Shown one piece after another: positions 6,935-15,449 of a DNA stretch of 17,446 nt (position 1 is its first letter; every line of letters starts with the position of its first letter). The notes beneath the pieces were generated by a model. That model searched no databases. It was not told the origin of the DNA and saw nothing but the letters and a program-made list of their open reading frames with translations. The position numbers and the translations under genes were made by a program. Origin of the DNA: GWF2-38-69 sp037127655. GTDB lineage: Bacteria > Verrucomicrobiota > Lentisphaeria > Victivallales > GWF2-38-69. The DNA is taken from NCBI GenBank assembly GCA_037127655.1, contig JBAXXY010000046.1, forward strand, positions 1-17,446, read 5' to 3'.

Positions 6935-7387
6935 ATGTCAAACTGCTCAAAAGTTATCGTTAAATTCAAGATGCTTGAAGGATGCCAGGATTTAAGCCCA
7001 AAAAAAGCTCATCACGATGATGCTGCATTTGACCTTATGGCAAGAGAGGGTGCACTTCTCGAACCTGCTAAATCCAAGCTAGTTCCTACAGGGCTTTTTA
7101 TTGAACTTCCGATTCATTATGAAGCTCAGGTAAGACCAAGGAGCGGTTTGGCAATCAAGCACAACCTGACAGTAACGAACAGCCCTGGAACTATTGACTC
7201 TGGATACAGAGGAGAAGTTTGCGTAATCATGCTCAATGCTGGAAAAGAAAACTACACCGTTAAAAAAGGCGACAGGATTGCGCAAATGGTTATAGCCAAA
7301 CTTCCTGAAGTAGAGATGGTTCAGGTAGATGAACTCTCTGATACAAAACGAGGTTCAGGCGGTTTCGGCAGCACAGGTAAAGCTTAA
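6935..7387 (+). CDS. dut: dUTP diphosphatase (trimeric dUTPase)
   Basis: Hydrolyses dUTP to dUMP and pyrophosphate, keeping uracil out of DNA and supplying dUMP for thymidylate synthesis. The 150 residues carry all five motifs of the homotrimeric dUTPase family: motif 1 DDAAFDLMA (28-36), motif 2 P68-R-S-G71, motif 3 NSPGTIDSGYRGEV (82-95) with the uracil-stacking Tyr at 91, motif 4 GDRIAQMVI (112-120), and the glycine-rich motif 5 RGSGGFGSTG (139-148). The ATG at 6935 follows AAAGGGA at good spacing. The gene is alone on the plus strand here, and its TAA overlaps the fumC stop on the other strand within TTAA. Identification is certain. Confidence 0.98.
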   Translation: MSNCSKVIVKFKMLEGCQDLSPKKAHHDDAAFDLMAREGALLEPAKSKLVPTGLFIELPIHYEAQVRPRSGLAIKHNLTVTNSPGTIDSGYRGEVCVIMLNAGKENYTVKKGDRIAQMVIAKLPEVEMVQVDELSDTKRGSGGFGSTGKA

Positions 7388-8772
7388 ACCATCTTAGAAA
7401 CATCGACGACTCTGTCAAAGTCAGACTCGGAAACCAGTTTTAAGTCCATCGCCGCTTCTTTAAGCGATATGTCTTGGTGATAAGCGTATTTCGCTATTTT
7501 TGCGGCATTATCGTATCCTATAACTTCATTTAAAGCGGTCGCCAACATATAAGATTTGCCTATAAAATATCTGACTTTCTTTTCGTTAACTTCTATCCCT
7601 TTGACAAGAAATTTAGAGAAAGATTCGCAACAGTCTGAAAGGAGTCTGATTGATTCCAAGGTATCGTAAATTATCAAAGGTTTGTAAACATTGAGTTCGA
7701 AGTTGCCCTGAGAGCAGGCGAACGATATTGCCGTATCGTAACCCATAACCTGGGCGCAGACCATTGTCATAGCCTCGCATTGAGTCGGATTTACTTTTCC
7801 CGGCATAATAGAAGAACCCGGTTCATTTGAAGGGATAGTTATCTCCCCTATTCCACACGAAGGGCCTGAGGCTAACCACCTGATGTCATTAGCTATTTTA
7901 ATCATGGCACATGCAAGTGTTTTCAAACCTCCGCTTAACAATGCAAAATCATCGTGAGCTGCCATATAACAGAACTTATTATCAGCTGGAACAAACTCAA
8001 AAGAAGTTATTTTATTTATCTGGCTAACAACAGTCCTGGCAAACTCCTTATGCGTATTCAAACCCGTTCCTACAGCGCTTCCGCCAATCGGGAGTGGAAG
8101 AAGTTTTTTTGAAATTTCCTTTATATTCTCAATGCTGTTGCTGATTTGTTTAGAATAACCTGAAAACTCCTGTCCGAAAGTAATCGGCACCGCATCCTGA
8201 AGATGAGTTCTTCCGATTTTTATAATATCTGAAAACTCTTTTTGCTTTGCTTCAAAAGCGCTCAGAAGCTCCTGCAATACAGGAAGGAGTCTTTTCTGTA
8301 CGGCAGTAAATGCTGAAATATGCATAGCTGTCGGGAAAGTATCATTTGAGGACTGAGACATATTAACATCATTATTAGGATGAATAGGCGACTTGGTTCC
8401 CAGTTTACTCCCGGCTAACTCATTGGCGCGATTAGAAATAACCTCATTGAAGTTCATATTTGTCTGAGTGCCGCTTCCGGTTTGCCAGACATGAAGAGGA
8501 AAATGAGAATCGAGTTTGCCCTCAAGAACTTCCAGGGCTGCTTTTTCTATTAAAGCGAGCTTATCAGATTTCAGTTTGCCTAGTTCATTGTTAGCTCGGG
8601 CTGATGCAAGTTTCACTACGGAATATGCAGCAATAAGCTCCTTGGGCATTATGTCCTTGCCTATCGAAAAATGCTCCAGGGATCTCTGTGTCTGGGCGCC
8701 CCAGTATTTTGTTGAGTCAACCTTTATTTCGCCGATGGAATCCGTTTCAATCCTGTATAATGTTTCATTCAT
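7384..8772 (-). CDS. fumC: Class II fumarate hydratase
   Basis: Interconverts fumarate and (S)-malate in the TCA cycle; a cytoplasmic, iron-independent homotetramer. Length (462 residues) matches class II fumarases (about 460-470). The superfamily blocks are intact: GSGTQTNMNFNEVISNRA (99-116), HPNNDVNMSQSSNDTFPTAMH (131-151), GRTHLQDAVP with H190, and the flexible loop GSSIMPGKVNPTQCEA (319-334) with catalytic Ser. GKVNPTQCEA favours fumarase over aspartase, whose loop usually reads PAKVNP. The ATG at 8772 is preceded by a weak AGGT. It starts 17 bases after the malic enzyme stop, so the two enzymes are very probably cotranscribed and share malate. The stop overlaps that of dut. Confidence 0.97.
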   Translation of the reverse strand: MNETLYRIETDSIGEIKVDSTKYWGAQTQRSLEHFSIGKDIMPKELIAAYSVVKLASARANNELGKLKSDKLALIEKAALEVLEGKLDSHFPLHVWQTGSGTQTNMNFNEVISNRANELAGSKLGTKSPIHPNNDVNMSQSSNDTFPTAMHISAFTAVQKRLLPVLQELLSAFEAKQKEFSDIIKIGRTHLQDAVPITFGQEFSGYSKQISNSIENIKEISKKLLPLPIGGSAVGTGLNTHKEFARTVVSQINKITSFEFVPADNKFCYMAAHDDFALLSGGLKTLACAMIKIANDIRWLASGPSCGIGEITIPSNEPGSSIMPGKVNPTQCEAMTMVCAQVMGYDTAISFACSQGNFELNVYKPLIIYDTLESIRLLSDCCESFSKFLVKGIEVNEKKVRYFIGKSYMLATALNEVIGYDNAAKIAKYAYHQDISLKEAAMDLKLVSESDFDRVVDVSKMV

Positions 8773-8789
8773 TTCAGATACCTGCTATA

Positions 8790-10511
8790 TCAAACTTTTC
8801 TATATGGTTGGTATTTCGGATACCAGAGTCTTTTCTCGATTTCACCTTCAATATCAATATCGGCTCTGATCCCGGCTACACCGTCAGCGATAGCCTGTTT
8901 AATTACAGCTACTGTTACTTTCTTATTGATTGCTTTTACTTCAGTTATCGGCGGCAGAAGTTGGTGATTTTCAGAACAAGTCTTGCATTCTTTGGCATAG
9001 TCCCTAAGCGCTATGCTTGCAGCGAAAAACATATTATCAGTAATTTTCTTTGCCTTTGATATCACTGCGCCTAATCCGATTCCGGGGAAGATAAAAGCAT
9101 TGTTACATTGTGATGAGACATAATTCTTTCCCTTATAATCAACGCTCTTAAAAGGAGTACCGGTAGCAATCAATGCATTACCGTCTGTCCACGGAATAAA
9201 GTCTGCAGGTTTTCCCTCGGCTTTCGTATCAGGATTGGACAGAGGCATAATTATAGGTCTTGGGCAATGTTTATACATTGCTTTAATTACAGCCTCATTA
9301 AATGCGCCAAAGACTGTTGAGCACCCGATTATTACTGTCGGTTTAGCATTATTGGCTACATCCAAAAGCGTTATATTGTTTTTGTCTGAAAGAGTCCAGC
9401 CGTCAACTTCCTTTCTGCTTCTCACAAATGGTTTTTGGTATGACTGAATGCTGCCCATGTCTTCTACAATCAAACCATATCTGTCAACAAGGTAGAACAT
9501 TTTAAAAGCTTCTTCTTCTTTCATTCCGAATCGCGTGAAGGCATCGCATATCTGATACGCTATCCCCGTACCTGCAGCCCCTGCACCGAAAAGAACGACT
9601 CTGTGATCTTTTAAATCTATTCCTGAAAACCCGATGCCTGAAAGAACGCATGCCAAAGTAACAGCCGCTGTCCCCTGGATATCGTCATTAAATGTGCAGA
9701 GTTTATCCCTGTAAAGAGATAAATTCTTTCTGGCATTGTCTCCGCTGAAATCTTCCCAATGCAAAAGAGTTTGAGGCAGATTTTTTTTGAAAGATTCAAC
9801 AAACTTTTTTATAAATGCATCGTAAGCGTCGCCTTTTAACCTCGGATGTCTTGCTCCAAGATAGAATTTGTCATTGAGAAGAAGTTCGCTGTTTGTCCCG
9901 ACATCCAGAACCACCGGCAGAGCCTTCGATGGATTCAGTCCACCGCAAAGAGTATAAACCATAAGTTTGCCAACTGAAATATTTACTCCTCCGACACCCT
10001 GATCACCAATACCCAATATTCTCTCTCCATCTGTGACAATAGCAATCTCATAACCTCCATCAGTGTATTGTGCTAGAATCTCATCAACTCTGTCAATGTC
10101 TTCTGAGGCTATATAAACTGCTCTATTCTGATTCCAGAGTTTGCTGAACTCCTGAACTGATCTGCCGACTACAGGCGTATAAACCACAGGCATTACTTCC
10201 TCAATGTGATCCTCAGCGACTTTGTAGAACAGTGTAGTATTCGTCTCATTGAGATTATACAAATAAGAACTCTTTTCGAGATTATCAGCTATTCCTGAAT
10301 AAACCGAGAAAACTCTGGATGATTGCTCCTCAATAGTTTCAACCCGATTAGGAAGTCTTCCTGACAAACCGAATTGGATTCTCTCTTCTCTGGTAAAAGC
10401 AGTACCTTTATTCAACTTGGGATTAAGAAGCAGACACTCGCCTGAAAGATTTGTCTCAATTGCTTCAACTTTACCGTTATTTCCTCTTATCTCATTAAAA
10501 TTATTGCTCAT
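8790..10511 (-). CDS. maeA: NAD-dependent malic enzyme, large (eukaryote-like) form
   Basis: Oxidative decarboxylation of malate to pyruvate and CO2 with reduction of NAD(P). At 573 residues it belongs to the long malic enzyme class (E. coli MaeA/SfcA, mitochondrial enzymes), not the short bacterial class. Key residues fall where they do in the human mitochondrial enzyme: Y111 in YTPVVG, K182 in VGKLMVY, metal ligands E253-D254 in WEDF and D277 in FNDDIQGTA. The dinucleotide fold has G309-A-G-A-A-G314. The block VVTDGERILGIGDQG is present. NAD preference is inferred from the class, not proven. The ATG at 10511 has AGGAG about 6 bases upstream. It lies 42 bases after glutamine synthetase and 17 before fumC, suggesting one operon. 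Confidence 0.95.
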   Translation of the reverse strand: MSNNFNEIRGNNGKVEAIETNLSGECLLLNPKLNKGTAFTREERIQFGLSGRLPNRVETIEEQSSRVFSVYSGIADNLEKSSYLYNLNETNTTLFYKVAEDHIEEVMPVVYTPVVGRSVQEFSKLWNQNRAVYIASEDIDRVDEILAQYTDGGYEIAIVTDGERILGIGDQGVGGVNISVGKLMVYTLCGGLNPSKALPVVLDVGTNSELLLNDKFYLGARHPRLKGDAYDAFIKKFVESFKKNLPQTLLHWEDFSGDNARKNLSLYRDKLCTFNDDIQGTAAVTLACVLSGIGFSGIDLKDHRVVLFGAGAAGTGIAYQICDAFTRFGMKEEEAFKMFYLVDRYGLIVEDMGSIQSYQKPFVRSRKEVDGWTLSDKNNITLLDVANNAKPTVIIGCSTVFGAFNEAVIKAMYKHCPRPIIMPLSNPDTKAEGKPADFIPWTDGNALIATGTPFKSVDYKGKNYVSSQCNNAFIFPGIGLGAVISKAKKITDNMFFAASIALRDYAKECKTCSENHQLLPPITEVKAINKKVTVAVIKQAIADGVAGIRADIDIEGEIEKRLWYPKYQPYRKV

Positions 10512-10553
10512 GAAAACTCCTACTGATTATGAAATTTATTAATTTTTTAAAAC

Positions 10554-12053
10554 TCAACCACAATGAAAATAGCGTTGTACTAATTCTTTAAGAGCATTTC
10601 CATTACCAAACAAAGATTCGCTCAAAGTTTCGTCCTGATATTTCTTTAGGAAACTCGATACTCCATCAATCATTCTGGCGGGGAAAACTCCATCTTTTTC
10701 ATAAATAGCTCGATCATTTACAAGCCTGTTTGCTGCTTCGAAACATGAAGCTGGAAGTTGAGGCAGATTGAGGTGTTTCTGGTTCTTGCCTACATCGCCG
10801 TGAACATAAAGCTTATTAGCAAGTTCGAGGGAATTTGGGTTTTCCAAGCCATGTCTTGCAGCAACTGCCAAACCTGCGATAAGCTGGTGAATGTTTGCAG
10901 AACCGTCAGGGCTTCTTATTTCTACAGTTTGATTGTTGATAAAATCAGGAATCGGATCTTTTTCTTTCGGGTTTGCGTCATAAATCATATTGCTGACGCC
11001 TTTCCAGCCTAGTGGAACTCTGACGAGAACAGATCTATTGCTGTCTCCCCAGCAGATATTAGTCGGAGCTTCCTGATGAGGAACAAGCCTTAGGAATGAA
11101 GTAGGAACTGTATTGCCGAAAGCAGTTAATGATGGAGCCATTTCGAGGTAACCTGCAATCATTTTTCTTGCTGTGTCATTCAGAGCACCTGCTTCATCTA
11201 CAATCATGTTCTTGCCGTTTTTAACCAACCTTGAATGTATATGCAGTCCGCTGCCGGCATGTCCAACTATAATTTTTGGGGCAAAACTTATTTCAAGACC
11301 ATATTTGTAGGCAACTTCCCTGATAGCCCATTTAGCCAGAACAAGCTGGTCAGCTGAATCTTCTATATTTACAGGCGAGAACTCAATTTCATGCTGTACA
11401 TATTCCCTGTCACCTGTGACAATATTTCCGACTTCTGAGTGTCCGTATTTTATTCTTCCACCCATTTCACTTATGGCTTGCATTGCTTCGGTTCTTATAA
11501 GCTGCCATTTTGCAAAAGGATGAGATTCCTGATAACCTCTCTGAGGTATAATTTCGTAAATTTTATCGAGTTCGGATGAAATATAAAACTCGAGTTCGCC
11601 AAGAGCTTCAAGCTCAAAACCGGTAGCTTTCTTTAGTGATTCATGAGCCTTTTTAACAATGTTTTCAGGAGCAATGTCAAGCGGTTCACCCCTCTTGTTG
11701 TAATATGAACACATTACATCAACCGCCGGAATTTCTGAGAACGGATTAACAAAAGCTGTTTTATATCTTGGCACTACATAAAGATCGCTTGCAGAAGGAT
11801 CAATATAGGAAAACAAGCTCGACCCATCAACTCTCTCGCCGACTGATAAAATCTTGTCTATGTACTTCTTGTCATTTATTATGAAGTTAAGGAGTTTTAT
11901 CTTGCCGTCACCGCCGACATAACGGAAGTTAAGCATTTTGATATCGTTCTTTTCGATGTAGTCCAAAAGGTCTTTCTTTGTAAAATCAGCAGCGGGTTTG
12001 TTTAAGAATTTTACGATTTTATTCGGATTCAAAGCTATATCCTGATTCATCAT
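10554..12053 (-). CDS. Glutamine synthetase, GSI-like, without the usual adenylylation-site motif
   Basis: Makes glutamine from glutamate, ammonia and ATP. The 499 residues have the GSI fold markers: a D76-G-S-S loop (D50 of Salmonella GSI) in the N-terminal beta-grasp domain; E153-L-E155; HEIEFSP (221-227); GHAGSGLHIH with H271; LVPHQEAPTNICWGDSNRS with R340; and VEIRSPD (377-383) with E378 and R380. The C-terminal block that in enterobacteria carries NLYDLPPE with the adenylylated Tyr reads HLNLPQLPASCFEA (427-440), so that Tyr is absent. HAGSG in place of the usual NGSGM-type block also shows a divergent GSI branch. A second ATG follows the first directly; 12053 is kept because AGGGGG lies about 6 bases upstream. 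It is first in the run before maeA and fumC. Function as a true GS is likely but not proven. Confidence 0.88.
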   Translation of the reverse strand: MMNQDIALNPNKIVKFLNKPAADFTKKDLLDYIEKNDIKMLNFRYVGGDGKIKLLNFIINDKKYIDKILSVGERVDGSSLFSYIDPSASDLYVVPRYKTAFVNPFSEIPAVDVMCSYYNKRGEPLDIAPENIVKKAHESLKKATGFELEALGELEFYISSELDKIYEIIPQRGYQESHPFAKWQLIRTEAMQAISEMGGRIKYGHSEVGNIVTGDREYVQHEIEFSPVNIEDSADQLVLAKWAIREVAYKYGLEISFAPKIIVGHAGSGLHIHSRLVKNGKNMIVDEAGALNDTARKMIAGYLEMAPSLTAFGNTVPTSFLRLVPHQEAPTNICWGDSNRSVLVRVPLGWKGVSNMIYDANPKEKDPIPDFINNQTVEIRSPDGSANIHQLIAGLAVAARHGLENPNSLELANKLYVHGDVGKNQKHLNLPQLPASCFEAANRLVNDRAIYEKDGVFPARMIDGVSSFLKKYQDETLSESLFGNGNALKELVQRYFHCG

Positions 12054-12070
12054 TCTGTCCCCCTTTTTAA

Positions 12071-12098
12071 ATTAAAATTTTTTATCTGCCTTAGGCAA
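12071..12098 (-). promoter_or_regulatory. Possible promoter for the glutamine synthetase-maeA-fumC unit
   Basis: On the minus strand TTGCCT (12098-12093) and TTTAAT (12076-12071) are 16 bases apart, matching four and five of six bases of the -35 and -10 consensus. The -10 box lies 17 bases before the start codon, so the leader would be only about 10 bases, enough for the AGGGGG site. The region is AT-rich, so chance matches are easy. No sigma54-type GG-N10-GC element was found. Confidence 0.35.
12087..12097. repeat. 11-bp perfect palindrome overlapping the candidate -35 box
   Basis: TGCCT-T-AGGCA is a perfect inverted repeat with one central base, in the glutamine synthetase/pyrophosphatase divergent region. 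It covers most of the proposed -35 box of glutamine synthetase, so it could be an operator. The arms are short and no family-specific consensus is recognised. Confidence 0.4.
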
Positions 12099-12156
12099 AA
12101 GCTAAAAAGAATTGTAGGAGTTGATTCTAATGGATTGAATCTTTTATTGCAAATGG

Positions 12157-12184
12157 CTAATCTTTAGTCTAGTTCACTAATCTT
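12157..12184. repeat. Direct repeat CTAATCTT, two copies
   Basis: CTAATCTT occurs at 12157-12164 and 12177-12184, exactly 20 bp apart start to start, or about two helical turns, so both copies face the same side of the DNA. The second copy ends inside a TTGAAA (12183-12188) that could be a weak -35 for the pyrophosphatase gene. It could be an activator site or chance in AT-rich DNA. Confidence 0.35.
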
Positions 12185-12238
12185 GAAAAATGTTTTCTTT
12201 CTATATTTAGATAAACTGCAACATATTAAGGTATTCAT

Positions 12239-13933
12239 ATGAGTGTCACAAAAAGCGCTATTCCAAAAACAATTGTTATAGGTCATAAAAACCCTGACAC
12301 AGACAGCATGGTATCAGCTGTAGCTTATACAGAATTCAAAAAAAAGTTTGGAGTGGAAAATATTTTTGCTGGAAGAACCGGTTTTCCTAACGCCCGGACA
12401 GAGTTTTTATTCAATAAATTCAAAGTCGAACTTCCTATCCTTTTTCAGGATATAATACCTGATGTAGAAGATGTTATGAATACAGAGAAAGTCTGCCTAA
12501 AAAAGGGCGATGTGCTTTTAGAGGCTGTTGAACTCTTCCAAAAAGAACATGAATCAAGATTACCCATTGTTGATGAAAATAATGCTTATCTTGGAATGGT
12601 AAGTTTATGGGATGTTACAAATAAGCTTTTCAGCACACATAATAACTCTCAAGGAAAATCAATAGTAGGCATGCTTGACAGAAAAGTTACTACTTCGATA
12701 ACTCTGGCGGCAAGAACTCTTGATGCTGAAATTCTTAACCTATACGATGAAAAAGACCTGGAAGATCTATATGTCTATGTGGCGGCCCAGGGATTATTCA
12801 GTTTCAGACAACACATTATGACACGCTCCCCTGACCGTCTGGCTATCGTAGTAGGGGACAGAGACGACATTCAGTTTTTGTCTGTGATGGAGCTTGGAGT
12901 AAGACTTCTTATTGTAACTGGCGGCGCTCATGTTAACGAAACTATTATTGCTGCTGCTAAAGAAAAGAAGACATCAATACTCAGGACTCCATTTGACTCA
13001 GCCACGACAGTAAGAAGACTCAAATTCAGTATGCCTGTGGAATTAATGACACAGAAGAATGCCGTTACCTTCAAAAATAAAGACAAGGTGACTGATGTCA
13101 AACACAAAATCCTGTCTTCGCAAGAAGATTTGTTCCCTGTTTTGGATGATAAGGGAACTCTCCTCGGCACCGTATCCAAAAGCGATATGGATGACTCAAA
13201 GAAAGTTCGCCTGATTATGGTGGACCATAATAACCTCAAACAAGCTGTTGACGGGGCTTCAGATGCCATGATTATAGAAATTCTTGATCATCACCATCTT
13301 GATTACCCTACCACTTCCTACCCAATTACCGTTATGAATGATGTAGTAGGAAGCACATGCACACTGGTCACGGAAAAGTACAAATACATGGGGATAATTC
13401 CTGATGTAAAAATCGCAGGCATTCTAATGGGGGCGATAATAGACGACACTCTATTTCTAAAGTCTCCTACATCAACCAAAAGAGACAGCGATGCCATAAA
13501 ATGGCTTCAGGGATTATGCAATGTTTCTCCTGATGAACTTGCTGGAGAGATGTTTGGAGTAGGTTCAGTAATTGCCAAGAATCCTCCTGCAATAATACTA
13601 AATGGGGACAAGAAAAACTATAATGTAGGAAAGCATATTTACTCTGTAGCACAGGTCGAGGAAGCAAACTTCAATAATTTTGAACTTAAGTTCGACGAGT
13701 TACTCGCCGCCGCAAAAAATATAGTCAAGATAGAGGGACTTTCTTTCTATGCCCTGATAGTTACCAATCTTCCGAAGGAGACATCCCTTATGCTTGGAGT
13801 CGGAACTCCCGAATTCATTGATTTGTTACCATACAATAAAATCAAAGATAATTTGTATGATATGCCTGGCATTTTGAGCAGGAAAAAACAGTTAATCCCT
13901 CAGCTTATCAAAGTCTTCCAACCATTGGAATAA
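12239..13933 (+). CDS. Manganese-dependent inorganic pyrophosphatase (family II) with CBS and DRTGG regulatory insert
   Basis: Cytoplasmic family II pyrophosphatase: PPi to two phosphates, pulling biosynthetic reactions forward. The 564 residues are the long, regulated form. The DHH catalytic domain starts with GHKNPDTDSM (H16, D20, D22), is interrupted by an insert of about 250 residues, and resumes at VDHN (D328-330 region), ILDHHH (D350) and IDDT. The DHHA2 domain ends with substrate-binding SRKKQ (547-551). The insert has a CBS motif at about 78-132, a DRTGG-type domain at about 190-250, and a second CBS motif at about 265-318. In studied CBS-pyrophosphatases the insert binds AMP/ADP (inhibitory) or ATP and diadenosine polyphosphates (activating); DRTGG is found in the latter. 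The ATG at 12239 follows AAGGT. It diverges from glutamine synthetase. Confidence 0.95.
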   Translation: MSVTKSAIPKTIVIGHKNPDTDSMVSAVAYTEFKKKFGVENIFAGRTGFPNARTEFLFNKFKVELPILFQDIIPDVEDVMNTEKVCLKKGDVLLEAVELFQKEHESRLPIVDENNAYLGMVSLWDVTNKLFSTHNNSQGKSIVGMLDRKVTTSITLAARTLDAEILNLYDEKDLEDLYVYVAAQGLFSFRQHIMTRSPDRLAIVVGDRDDIQFLSVMELGVRLLIVTGGAHVNETIIAAAKEKKTSILRTPFDSATTVRRLKFSMPVELMTQKNAVTFKNKDKVTDVKHKILSSQEDLFPVLDDKGTLLGTVSKSDMDDSKKVRLIMVDHNNLKQAVDGASDAMIIEILDHHHLDYPTTSYPITVMNDVVGSTCTLVTEKYKYMGIIPDVKIAGILMGAIIDDTLFLKSPTSTKRDSDAIKWLQGLCNVSPDELAGEMFGVGSVIAKNPPAIILNGDKKNYNVGKHIYSVAQVEEANFNNFELKFDELLAAAKNIVKIEGLSFYALIVTNLPKETSLMLGVGTPEFIDLLPYNKIKDNLYDMPGILSRKKQLIPQLIKVFQPLE

Positions 13934-13984
13934 AATCATCATTAGACTGTCAACTATATGTATGCACACAAATAATAATATGCA

Positions 13985-15433
13985 TTACTTAAATCTTTCC
14001 ACCCTGTTTCTCCCCTTATTTTTGGCTTGATACAAGGCTTTATCTGCTTCATTGATAATTTCATCAGGTGTAACATTTCTTCCTGGAAACACGGTCGAAA
14101 CTCCCAAACTGAGTGTCACATATTGACTGACTGACGAATTCTCATTCTTTATCCTTTTATTCATCATAGAAGTTCTGATATTTTCAGCAACATTTAAAGC
14201 TCCAGCTATATCGGTATTAGGCATAACTAAGGCGAATTCTTCCCCTCCGAAGCGCGCCAAAAAATCTGATGGCCGTTTAAGAGCACTTTTGATTACATTA
14301 GCAACTTCCTTAAGACAACTATCGCCGCTTATATGTCCATATGTATCATTATATATTTTGAAAAAATCAATGTCGCACATTACAACAGATAATGGAATTT
14401 TATCTCTGTAGGCACGATTGAGTTCAATATTGATATATTCATCAAATCGGCGCCTGTTAGCGACCTGCGTCAACGGGTCTGTCAGAGATAATTTTAATAA
14501 GTTATGCTTGGCTTTTTCAAGGGCAAATTCGGCTTGCTTTCGGCTAGAAATATCAATATGCGTGCCGAACATTTTAAGAGGTTTATTTTCTTTGTCCCAC
14601 TCAAAAACCCTTCCATTATCGCTCACCCATACCCAAGAACCATTCTTATGCCTCATCCTGGAATCAAAGGAATATAATTCCGATTCCTTATTAAAATGTG
14701 CCTGTAATAGTTCTCCTGACTTCAGTAGATCACCAGGGTTCGCTAATTTTTCCCATGTCTTTATGCTTATAGGCTCAAGCTCATCTAGTTTGTACCCAAC
14801 TATTTCTGCCCATCTCTTATTAAAAATTGTTTCTCCCGTCTGCACATTCCATTCCCATGTCCCTGCATTTGTGCCTGAAATAACATTTTGAAGCTTTTCC
14901 TTTTCAACTTTTAGTGTCTTCTCTGTCTTCTTGCGCTCAAGAAGAAGAGCTTCTAACTCCTCAACTTTTTGGAAAAGTTCATTCTTTGTGCTTTCGAGTT
15001 CTTTTCTATTTCTCTGTAATTCTAGCAAGTTATTTACTTTTATAAGCAATATCTCTCTGGAAATCGATTTTTCAATAAAGTCAACCGCACCGACTTCTAA
15101 GCCTTTAAGGATAAGTTGTGTATCTGTTTCCTTACCTGTCTGGAAGATTACCGGTATGAATTTATTCTTTTCTTCCCTTTTAATGGATTCTACTGCTTCT
15201 AATCCATCTATTCCTGGCATACTAACATCCATCAATATCAGGTCAAAATCATGAGTGAGGGCTTTCGTCACGGCTTCTTCCCCTGTCGTAGCTGTGTCTA
15301 TGTCTGCATCCAAACCACCGAGCATAGCATTATAGATAAGAAGTTGGACTTGCGAGTCGTCAACTATTAAGATTTTCTGCTTTTGTGTCATATTGTCTGT
15401 AATTGAATTATTTTCGCTTCTGTTAGAAGACAT
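13985..15433 (-). CDS. Response regulator diguanylate cyclase (REC-PAS-GGDEF)
   Basis: Predicted to make c-di-GMP from two GTP when phosphorylated. Numbering from the ATG at 15433 (482 residues): REC domain about 17-140 with acidic pair D25-D26, phosphoacceptor D69 in LILMDVSMPG, T99 and K122; a coiled coil at about 138-185; a PAS domain with PAC (about 186-300, HKNGSWVWV then GTHIDISSRKQAE); a second short linker helix; and GGDEF at about 320-482. The catalytic motif is GGEEF (396-400), so the cyclase should be active, and the feedback I-site R387-P-S-D390 lies five residues before it. An upstream in-frame TTG at 15469 lacks a Shine-Dalgarno; 15433 is chosen because AGGAG (15458-15454), although about 20 bases away, overlaps the kinase stop and suggests coupled translation. 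M at 15391 is another possibility. Confidence 0.9.
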   Translation of the reverse strand: MSSNRSENNSITDNMTQKQKILIVDDSQVQLLIYNAMLGGLDADIDTATTGEEAVTKALTHDFDLILMDVSMPGIDGLEAVESIKREEKNKFIPVIFQTGKETDTQLILKGLEVGAVDFIEKSISREILLIKVNNLLELQRNRKELESTKNELFQKVEELEALLLERKKTEKTLKVEKEKLQNVISGTNAGTWEWNVQTGETIFNKRWAEIVGYKLDELEPISIKTWEKLANPGDLLKSGELLQAHFNKESELYSFDSRMRHKNGSWVWVSDNGRVFEWDKENKPLKMFGTHIDISSRKQAEFALEKAKHNLLKLSLTDPLTQVANRRRFDEYINIELNRAYRDKIPLSVVMCDIDFFKIYNDTYGHISGDSCLKEVANVIKSALKRPSDFLARFGGEEFALVMPNTDIAGALNVAENIRTSMMNKRIKNENSSVSQYVTLSLGVSTVFPGRNVTPDEIINEADKALYQAKNKGRNRVERFK

Positions 15434-15449
15434 TGACTCATTAACATTC

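Noticed and set aside
8688..9059. Plus-strand open frame spanning the fumC/maeA junction
   Set aside because: Overlaps two certain genes on the other strand and has no motif or start signal.
12131..12150. Sigma54 promoter in the glutamine synthetase region
   Set aside because: A TGG...TTGC pair exists, but GG and GC are 17 bases apart where 12 is needed, and it points toward the pyrophosphatase.
13934..13984. Terminator between the convergent pyrophosphatase and cyclase genes
   Set aside because: The 51-base gap has only short ATGCAT-like repeats and no stable stem with a T tract.
14418..14891. Plus-strand 157-codon open frame opposite the diguanylate cyclase
   Set aside because: Antisense to PAS and GGDEF coding sequence; low-complexity Ser/Leu content, no family match, no Shine-Dalgarno.
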